Shown: one piece after another, positions 58,443-64,000 of the stretch | Numbering within the stretch: position 1 is the first letter of the stretch | How the letters are laid out: every line of letters begins with the position of its first letter | Assembly: GCF_003387075.1 (NCBI RefSeq) | Contig: NZ_QUMQ01000001.1 | Span: 7,440,001-7,504,000, forward strand | Origin: Asanoa ferruginea | GTDB lineage: Bacteria > Actinomycetota > Actinomycetes > Mycobacteriales > Micromonosporaceae | Reading direction: 5' to 3' | Length of the DNA: 64,000 nt | The notes under the pieces: model-generated | Told to the model about the DNA's origin: nothing | The model's database searches: none | Seen by the model: only the letters and a program-made list of their open reading frames with translations | Program-made: the position numbers and the translations under genes

Positions 58443-60614
58443 ATGCCTACCGAGACTCGCCGCACGGACGGGGCGTTGGCGGGACTGGCCCGGTTCTGTT
58501 TCCGGCGACGCCGCCTGGTCCTGTTGACCTGGGTCGTCGGAGTGCTGGCCCTGGCCTTCCTCGGCTTCCGCTTCGGCGCACCCTCCGACAACGCCTACTC
58601 CGGTGGCGACTCGCACTCGGCCAAGGCACAGGCCCTCATCGAGCAGCACTTCCCTGACCGCCAGGGCGACACCCTCACTCTCGCGATCAAGGCGACCAAC
58701 GGCATAGACGACGCCGCCACCCGCCAACGAGTCGAGAAGGTCATCGCCGACCTCGCGGCATCGCCGGTCACGGGGCCCGTCACGTCGCCATACGACGATC
58801 CGACTCTCGTGACGCAGGACCGTCGCATCGCGCGCACCACCGTCCCGCTCACCGACATGGACGTGCCGAAGGCCGACGTCAAACCCCTGGTCGACATCGT
58901 CAAGGACGCCTCCGGCCAGGGCCTGACGCTCGGGCTCGGCGGAGACAAGGCAGAGAAAGCCGAGACACCACCGCAGGGGCCCGCCGAGGGCGTGGGTCTG
59001 CTGACGGCCGCGATCATCCTGTTCATCGCGTTCGGCTCGCTGGTGGCGATGGGCCTACCGCTGGTCACCGGCCTGATGGCGGTCCTCGGCGGCATCGGCG
59101 TGATGAAGCTCGTCGGCCATCTCGCACCTTCGCCCGACTTCACCATCTTGGTCGCCGTGCTGATCGGGCTCGGCGTCGGCATCGACTACGCGCTGTTCAT
59201 CCTGACTCGCTACCGCGACAGCCTGCACGACGGAGACGATCCCGAGAGCGCAACAGTCACGGCCATCTCGACCGCGGGTCACGCCGTTCTCTTCGCCGGT
59301 ACGACCGTGGTGATCGCGCTGCTGGGCTTGATCGCTATGGGACAGCGGATGATGACCGGCGTCGCCATCGGCGCGTCGACGGCCGTACTGGTAACGATGA
59401 TCGCCGCAGTGACCCTCTTGCCGGCGTTTCTTGGCTTCATCGGCCGCCGAATCGACTCCCTGCGCCTGCCACGGCGCACGCCTCGGCGCCCGCGTGACGC
59501 CGCACCGCGGGAGCGCCGACCGCTGGCCGAACGCTGGGCGGGCGTCGTGCAGCGCCGGCCCGTAGTTGCCGCTCTCATCGCTACTGCGATCCTGCTCGCC
59601 CTCGCCGCGCCCGCGCTGTCGATGCGGCTGAGCCTGCCGGACGCCAGCGTGCAGCCACACGACCGAAGCAGCTTCGCCTCCCACCAGATCCTTTCCGAAG
59701 GCTTCGGCATCGGCTACGGCGCGCCCATGGTCTTCGCGGCCAAGGTCGACTCGCCGGGCGCCGATCTCGCTCCCGTCGTCGAAGCGGTCAGCACAACCCC
59801 GGGCATCGCCTTCACCACCCCGCCTGCGGTCAGCCAGGACGGTCAGGCCGCCATGTTCATGGCCTTCCCCAAGACCGGCTTCCAGGACGAGGCGACGACA
59901 GACCTGGTGCACAAGCTCCGCGACGAGGTGCTGCCCCAGTCGGCCCGCGGCACCGAAGTCTTCCTCGGCGGCCCGAACGCCGGCGCGATCGACTTCGCAG
60001 AGGAGACGAGCTCGCGCCTCCCCCTGATGATCACGGTCGTGATCGTGCTGTCACTGCTCCTCCTGATCCTGCTCGTCCGGTCGGTCACGATCGCCTTCCA
60101 GGCGGCCGTGATGAACCTGCTCTCGATCGGGGCTGCCTACGGCGTACTCGTGGCGATCGTCCAATGGGGGTGGTTGGGCTCCGTGCTCGGCTTCCCCACC
60201 GAGATGCCCATCACGACCTGGGTTCCGATGATGATGTTCCCACTGCTGTTCGGCCTCTCGATGGACTACGAGGTCTTCCTGATCTCGCGGATCCGCGAGG
60301 AGTACGAACGCACCGGCGACACCCGCCAAGCCGTCACCCGCGGCCTGGCGAAGACCGCCAAAGTGATCACCGCCGCGGCGGCAATCATGATCGCAATCTT
60401 CACGACCGCCGTCCTCGGCCCCGACGTCTCCGTCAAGCAGATCGGTCTGGGTATGGCCGTCGCCGTGCTGGTCGACGCCACCATCATCCGGATGATCCTC
60501 GTGCCGGCGATCATGGAACTGTGCGGCGAGGCCAACTGGTGGATGCCCGGACGTCGGTCACGGAAGGTCGCCTCGGCACCCCCGGCCGAGGTTGAGGAAG
60601 CGGCGAGAATCTGA
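58443..60614 (+). CDS. MMPL family (RND-type) transporter 2
   Basis: A protein of about 723 residues. FRRRRLVLLTWVVGVLALAFL is the first membrane helix, GLGVGIDYALFILTRYRDSL marks the first repeat and LFGLSMDYEVFLISRIREEY the second, with the conserved Asp-Tyr relay. It resembles actinomycete MmpL-type exporters and could export the product or its lipophilic precursors. ATG at 58443 has GGGAGAAG upstream; an in-frame ATG at 58374 extends it without added homology. A strong hairpin with a T-run follows the gene. Confidence 0.88.
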   Translation: MPTETRRTDGALAGLARFCFRRRRLVLLTWVVGVLALAFLGFRFGAPSDNAYSGGDSHSAKAQALIEQHFPDRQGDTLTLAIKATNGIDDAATRQRVEKVIADLAASPVTGPVTSPYDDPTLVTQDRRIARTTVPLTDMDVPKADVKPLVDIVKDASGQGLTLGLGGDKAEKAETPPQGPAEGVGLLTAAIILFIAFGSLVAMGLPLVTGLMAVLGGIGVMKLVGHLAPSPDFTILVAVLIGLGVGIDYALFILTRYRDSLHDGDDPESATVTAISTAGHAVLFAGTTVVIALLGLIAMGQRMMTGVAIGASTAVLVTMIAAVTLLPAFLGFIGRRIDSLRLPRRTPRRPRDAAPRERRPLAERWAGVVQRRPVVAALIATAILLALAAPALSMRLSLPDASVQPHDRSSFASHQILSEGFGIGYGAPMVFAAKVDSPGADLAPVVEAVSTTPGIAFTTPPAVSQDGQAAMFMAFPKTGFQDEATTDLVHKLRDEVLPQSARGTEVFLGGPNAGAIDFAEETSSRLPLMITVVIVLSLLLLILLVRSVTIAFQAAVMNLLSIGAAYGVLVAIVQWGWLGSVLGFPTEMPITTWVPMMMFPLLFGLSMDYEVFLISRIREEYERTGDTRQAVTRGLAKTAKVITAAAAIMIAIFTTAVLGPDVSVKQIGLGMAVAVLVDATIIRMILVPAIMELCGEANWWMPGRRSRKVASAPPAEVEEAARI

Positions 60615-60627
60615 CCCTTCCTCGAGG

Positions 60628-60683
60628 AGGAGCGCGGGGCCCCCCAGGTCAGTGCACTGGCCGCCAATCCCCGCGCTCCTTTT
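60628..60683 (+). terminator. 12-bp hairpin with T-run after MMPL2
   Basis: AGGAGCGCGGGG (60628-60639) pairs with CCCCGCGCTCCT (60669-60680) around a 29-base loop, followed by TTTT. This is a classic intrinsic terminator shape, 13 bases past the MMPL2 stop. Confidence 0.8.
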
Positions 60684-60701
60684 CGATGTCGCCTACACAT
60701 T

Positions 60702-60722
60702 CGAGTAGTGCGCAACTACCCG
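60702..60722. promoter_or_regulatory. ACTACTCG repeat, site E
   Basis: CGAGTAGT (60702-60709) and ACTACCCG (60715-60722) with a 5-base spacer, the same geometry as the outer pair of site B. It is upstream of the SARP regulator (60767) and follows the MMPL2 terminator, so it likely controls the regulator. Confidence 0.6.
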
Positions 60723-60766
60723 CGGCGATACCTCGCCGTTGTTGCTCCCGGTGACACCCACTCGCG

Positions 60767-63361
60767 ATGATGGCCTTCGTATCCACGCGGGGAAGGGGTA
60801 CGTCATGCGATCCGCAACCTATGGGTAGCGCCGCCAGCGGCCAACCGGTGGCTTTACGGGCGCTGGGTCCGTTGGAGGCTTTGGTCGCCGATCGACCCGT
60901 CGACCTCGGAACGCCGAAACAGCGGACTCTGCTCACGCTCTTGGTCGCTCGCGTTGGTCAGCCCGTCACGGTCGAGACGATGCAGGACGTCTTGTGGGCG
61001 GGCAGTCCGCCTCGCTCGGCGATCGCCTCACTGCACGCCTACATAGCCAACCTCCGCAGAGTTCTCGAACCGGCTCGGGCCCCCCGGACCCCGGCGACGG
61101 TCCTCTGTCATGGCCCGCTCGGCTACCTGCTGGACCGACTCGCCGTCGACCTCGATGTCCACCGGTTCGGCGAGTACGTCGCGGCTGGGTGGCGAGCATG
61201 GGACCGCGGCGACCCGCGGCAGGCGCTGACGGAGTTCGAGTCCGGCCTGACGCTGTGGCGTGGAAAGCCGTATGCCGAGACAGCGGACGCCCCTTGCGTA
61301 GCGCCCGAGGTGGCACGCCTGGAGGAGCTGCGCCTATCGACGATCGAAGCACGCGCTGGCGCCCTGCTCGCCGTCGGAGCACGCCAGGCGGTCGCAGAGC
61401 TGGAGGGCTTCGTGCACGCTCATCCACTGCGCGAGCGTGGAAGTGAACTCTTGAGTTTGGCCCTCTACCGCGATGGGCGTCAGGCTGAAGCGCTAGGCGT
61501 GCTGCGAAACGTCCAACGCCGACTTGCTACGGAACTGGGCATCGACGCCGGACCATCGTTGCGACGCCTGGAGCGGGAGATCCTCAACCAGGACACCACG
61601 CTCGACTGGCACCCGGCGACAGGCGTCCCAACCTCCCGCATGGTCAGCGGGACCGAGCTTCTCACCGGCAACCGGACCGGACCGACGGCAGATGGGGAGG
61701 TCTTCGTCGGACGTGAGGAGGCACTGCAGCGTCTCAACGGCGCGCTCGACGCGACGGTCGCCGGTCGGGGACGGGTGATAGCGGTATCCGGCGAGCCGGG
61801 GATCGGCAAAACGACCCTGCTGCGGCGCTTCGCCGATCAGGCGGAGGCTCAGGTGGTCTGGGGCAGCTGTCCCGAACACGTCGACGCCCCTCCATTGTGG
61901 TTGTGGGAACAGGTGCTGCGGGCGGTCGCGGCCCGCTTCCCGCAGCATCGCGTACCGCGATCAGTGACTGACGTGCTGAGCGGCCACACGCAGCCGACGA
62001 CAGTCGATGCCGACGCGGCCGGCGCGACGTTGCGACCCTTCGAAGAGATCGTCGACTACCTGGCGCGGGCGACGCAGTCAGCACCGTTGGTTGTCGTCCT
62101 CGACCACGCTCACCGCGCGGACCCCGGTTCACTTCAGCTCCTGGCACACCTGGCAGCGTCGGTACCAACGACCCGGATACTGCTGGCCGTCTCATACCAA
62201 TCAGGCGAAGCGGCATCTCTCGCCGAGGCGATGGCGGCGTTGGCACGCACCGGGATGACCCGAATCGACCTTGCTGGCTTGAACGCATACGAGACCCGAA
62301 CGCTGGCGACCGCGATCCTCCAGCGGGACGTCACCATGTCCGCCGCCGAGGCATTACGTGCGCGTACCGACGGCAATCCGTTCTTCCTGGCGGAGCTGAT
62401 CAAGTCGCTGAGCCACGAGCCGGACCTGGACCAACCGCATGCGGCTCCGATGCCGGTGCAGGTGCGGGATGTGGTGCTGCGGCACGTCAGCCAACTGCCG
62501 ACGGCTGCGGCTGAGGTGTTGTCCGTGGCCGCTGCCGTTGGCCAGCATTTCGACATCGAGGTCGTCGCCGAAGCCGCATCGATCGAGATCGAGGCTGCCC
62601 TGGAGGCACTCGATGTCGCGGTCGCAGCCAGTCTGATTGCGGAAGACACCACGCAGTTGGGCTGGTTTCGCTTCACCCAGCCCTTGGTCGCCGAGGCCTT
62701 GTACGAGACGACCGGACGGCTCCGCCGAGCCCGCCTCCATCGGCGGATCGGCACGGCGGCAGCACGAGCGTGGACAGGTGCAACGGATAAGGCGGCCGAG
62801 ATCGCCCGACACTGGCTACTCGCCGCCGAACTCGACCCGACGGCGGCCGCGCTGGCCTCACAGCACGCCGCCGCGGCGGCTCGCGTCGCCGACGCAAGAC
62901 TCGCCTTCGACGACGCCACCGAGTGGTGGCGTCAAGCGCTAACCTCCGCGGAGCTCGCGGGAGAGGAGAAGCTGGACCGCTACTCGCTGCTGATCGGGCT
63001 GGGTACGTCCCTGTGCCGCGCCGGCGACGCCTGTGACGGACTCTCCAGCTTCGCCCAGGCGATGGAGGAATGCCTCGCGAGTCAGGGCAGCGGCGGCCAG
63101 CCCGAGCCCGGGTCGAGGATAACAACCGCGGTCGCCGCTCTCAGCGAGTTCAGTTCGCACGTGGCCGGCTGCGACGAACTTGGCGACCGGCTCGTCCACG
63201 TCCTCGAACGTGGGTTGCTACACATCGCCGATCCAGTACACCGCTCGCTCGCGCTTTCGTGTCTGGCTGCCGCGCGTCGGCGGGACGATGGCCTCAACTT
63301 ACGCGCCGCTGCGCTGGACGGCGCGGACTACTTCAAACCGCGCGTTTACGCGGCCACGTGA
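60767..63361 (+). CDS. SARP-ATPase transcriptional regulator (BTAD plus AAA)
   Basis: An 864-residue protein. Residues about 25-115 form the SARP winged helix (ALRALGPLEALVADRPVDLG, PKQRTLLTLLVARVGQPV, DVLWAGSPPRSAIASLHAYIANLRRVLEP). The bacterial transcriptional activation domain (about 115-275) ends with RRLATELGIDAGPSLRRLEREIL. The ATPase domain has Walker A GEPGIGKTTLLRRF, but Walker B is VVVLDHAHRADPG where DDxHxAD is usual, so ATP hydrolysis may be weak. The C-terminal TPR part is short for the family. ATG at 60821 is an alternative start. It is likely pathway-specific and placed under site E. Confidence 0.88.
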   Translation: MMAFVSTRGRGTSCDPQPMGSAASGQPVALRALGPLEALVADRPVDLGTPKQRTLLTLLVARVGQPVTVETMQDVLWAGSPPRSAIASLHAYIANLRRVLEPARAPRTPATVLCHGPLGYLLDRLAVDLDVHRFGEYVAAGWRAWDRGDPRQALTEFESGLTLWRGKPYAETADAPCVAPEVARLEELRLSTIEARAGALLAVGARQAVAELEGFVHAHPLRERGSELLSLALYRDGRQAEALGVLRNVQRRLATELGIDAGPSLRRLEREILNQDTTLDWHPATGVPTSRMVSGTELLTGNRTGPTADGEVFVGREEALQRLNGALDATVAGRGRVIAVSGEPGIGKTTLLRRFADQAEAQVVWGSCPEHVDAPPLWLWEQVLRAVAARFPQHRVPRSVTDVLSGHTQPTTVDADAAGATLRPFEEIVDYLARATQSAPLVVVLDHAHRADPGSLQLLAHLAASVPTTRILLAVSYQSGEAASLAEAMAALARTGMTRIDLAGLNAYETRTLATAILQRDVTMSAAEALRARTDGNPFFLAELIKSLSHEPDLDQPHAAPMPVQVRDVVLRHVSQLPTAAAEVLSVAAAVGQHFDIEVVAEAASIEIEAALEALDVAVAASLIAEDTTQLGWFRFTQPLVAEALYETTGRLRRARLHRRIGTAAARAWTGATDKAAEIARHWLLAAELDPTAAALASQHAAAAARVADARLAFDDATEWWRQALTSAELAGEEKLDRYSLLIGLGTSLCRAGDACDGLSSFAQAMEECLASQGSGGQPEPGSRITTAVAALSEFSSHVAGCDELGDRLVHVLERGLLHIADPVHRSLALSCLAAARRRDDGLNLRAAALDGADYFKPRVYAAT

Positions 63362-63380
63362 GCATCCCGGCCGGCTACGG

Positions 63381-63929
63381 TCAGGGCTTGCGTGCCGCAA
63401 CGCCGGCTGCCACGGCCAGCACGCCATTTAGCCAGGGGGAATAACGATCTGCGTTGTCTTCGAGATCCGCGCGCAAGCGGTCCAATGGGAGCCAACGGAC
63501 ATCGGCGACCTCAGCGGGATCGAGCCGAAAGCGCGGGTCCGCTTGCACCCGACCGATCACGACGTGGTCGTACTCGTGCTCGACCCGGCCAGTCCGCGGA
63601 TCTTCCGCCCGGTATGGATACACCCCAGCCTCGTGCAGCGTCACCCCTTGTAAGCCGATCTCCTCCATCAGGCGCTGGGAGGCAGCGTCCCGCACGGTCT
63701 CGCCGGGCGCCGGGTGACCGCAACACGCGTTGGCCCAGCGCCCCGCGAACCTAGTCTTCACCGCAGCCCGCTGTTGCACGAGCACGCGCCCCGCACCGTC
63801 CAGCAGCACCACAGAGAACGCCCGATGCAGCCGGCCTGGCGCGGCGTGCGCCTCGGCGACCGTGCAGGAACCCGTGGCCACACCGTTCCCGTCGACCAAC
63901 TCCACCAGCTGAGCTTCACGAGCACCCAT
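63381..63929 (-). CDS. idi: Isopentenyl-diphosphate delta-isomerase, type I
   Basis: A 182-residue Nudix-fold isomerase. LLDGAGRVLVQQRAAVKTRFAG is the start, WANACCGHPAPGETV carries the metal-binding Cys and His, and ASQRLMEEIGLQGV the Nudix-like Glu cluster; YEYDHVVIG-like EHEYDHVVIGRVQ carries the second catalytic Glu. It interconverts IPP and DMAPP. The mevalonate operon lacks the usual type II isomerase, so this enzyme supplies that step. The start is a start codon near 63929; convergent with the SARP gene, 20 bases from its stop. Confidence 0.93.
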   Translation of the reverse strand: MGAREAQLVELVDGNGVATGSCTVAEAHAAPGRLHRAFSVVLLDGAGRVLVQQRAAVKTRFAGRWANACCGHPAPGETVRDAASQRLMEEIGLQGVTLHEAGVYPYRAEDPRTGRVEHEYDHVVIGRVQADPRFRLDPAEVADVRWLPLDRLRADLEDNADRYSPWLNGVLAVAAGVAARKP

Positions 63930-63970
63930 GCCAAGGCACCTGCCTTTCCGTCATCCGAACGCCGGCTGTG

Positions 63971-64000
63971 TCAGGCAGCTCCGGTGGCCCCGTGAGCGTC
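63971..64000 (-). CDS. Possible 3' end of a gene entering from the right edge
   Basis: On the minus strand the window edge reads DAHGATGAA followed by TGA at 63971-63973, in the frame that would place a gene 41 bases upstream of the isomerase start. Only nine codons are visible, so the assignment is tentative and the product unknown. Confidence 0.2.
   Translation of the reverse strand, partial: DAHGATGAA

Noticed and set aside
1-64000. CRISPR arrays, tRNA/rRNA genes, insertion sequences and attachment sites
   Set aside because: Reading both strands I found no regularly spaced repeats, cloverleaf genes, transposase motifs or long terminal repeats; a covariance-model and IS search would settle this.

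Overview
The window is high-GC actinomycete DNA, with GTG/TTG starts, tight start-stop overlaps and many regulators. The left-edge genes (an actin-like/Hsp70-type ATPase joined to a membrane domain, DUF305, TauE) would fit Micromonosporaceae or a relative, but the genus is an inference. No rRNA, tRNA, CRISPR array or insertion sequence was recognised.

Layout. 1-9.3 kb looks like ordinary chromosomal or accessory DNA: two membrane proteins, a TauE-type permease, DUF305, a frameshifted methyltransferase, an ArsR/SRPBCC pair, and an ArsR-arsenate reductase fusion followed by VOC and APC permease genes. From about 9.3 kb to the right end almost everything fits one large meroterpenoid biosynthetic gene cluster. 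Its parts are: (a) 9.3-15.3 kb, a vanadium-haloperoxidase-like protein, a secreted protein, an MMPL exporter and an ECF sigma factor; (b) 15.2-20.9 kb, a minus-strand operon with a StrR/NovG-like ParB-domain regulator, a 57-residue ORF, a prenyl diphosphate synthase, a UbiA prenyltransferase, an adenylating ligase and a Pyr4/DmtA1-type membrane terpene cyclase; (c) 21-27.4 kb, class II DAHP synthase, ACP, KAS III, flavin monooxygenase, and a DUF485/sodium symporter pair; (d) 27.6-30.8 kb, a beta-sandwich-like protein, an atypical SDR and a second haloperoxidase-like protein; (e) 30.8-41 kb, aspartate kinase plus GriI/GriH-type enzymes (3-amino-4-hydroxybenzoate route), amidohydrolase, PaaK-like ligase, flavin monooxygenase, EntA-like SDR, PhzD-like isochorismatase and a divergent PhzE-like ADIC synthase (3-hydroxyanthranilate route); (f) 41-45.8 kb, a two-component system with a multicopper oxidase operon; (g) 45.9-53.3 kb, a translationally coupled mevalonate operon ending in an ABBA (NphB-like) prenyltransferase; (h) 53.5-63.9 kb, two LAL/LuxR regulators, a second MMPL exporter, a SARP-ATPase regulator and a type I IPP isomerase.

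How the genes work together (inference). Chorismate would go to ADIC, then DHHA, then 3-hydroxyanthranilate (PhzE, PhzD, SDR), boosted by the DAHP synthase. Aspartate would give 3-amino-4-hydroxybenzoate (AspK, GriI, GriH), which a salicylate-hydroxylase-like enzyme could turn into an aminohydroquinone. The ligases, ACP/KAS III and amidohydrolase would join the two aromatic units into a dibenzodiazepinone (diazepinomicin-like) or benzoxazole scaffold. Mevalonate-derived IPP/DMAPP would be made into a prenyl diphosphate and attached by the ABBA and/or UbiA enzyme. Unusually, the cluster also carries a membrane terpene cyclase and two degenerate haloperoxidase homologues, which suggests a cyclised prenyl chain.

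Two DNA signals tie the cluster together: repeats of the half-site ACTACTCG in at least five intergenic regions, and a 14-bp inverted repeat at 53435-53473 that matches the known StrR/NovG operator, in a window that also encodes a StrR-like regulator.
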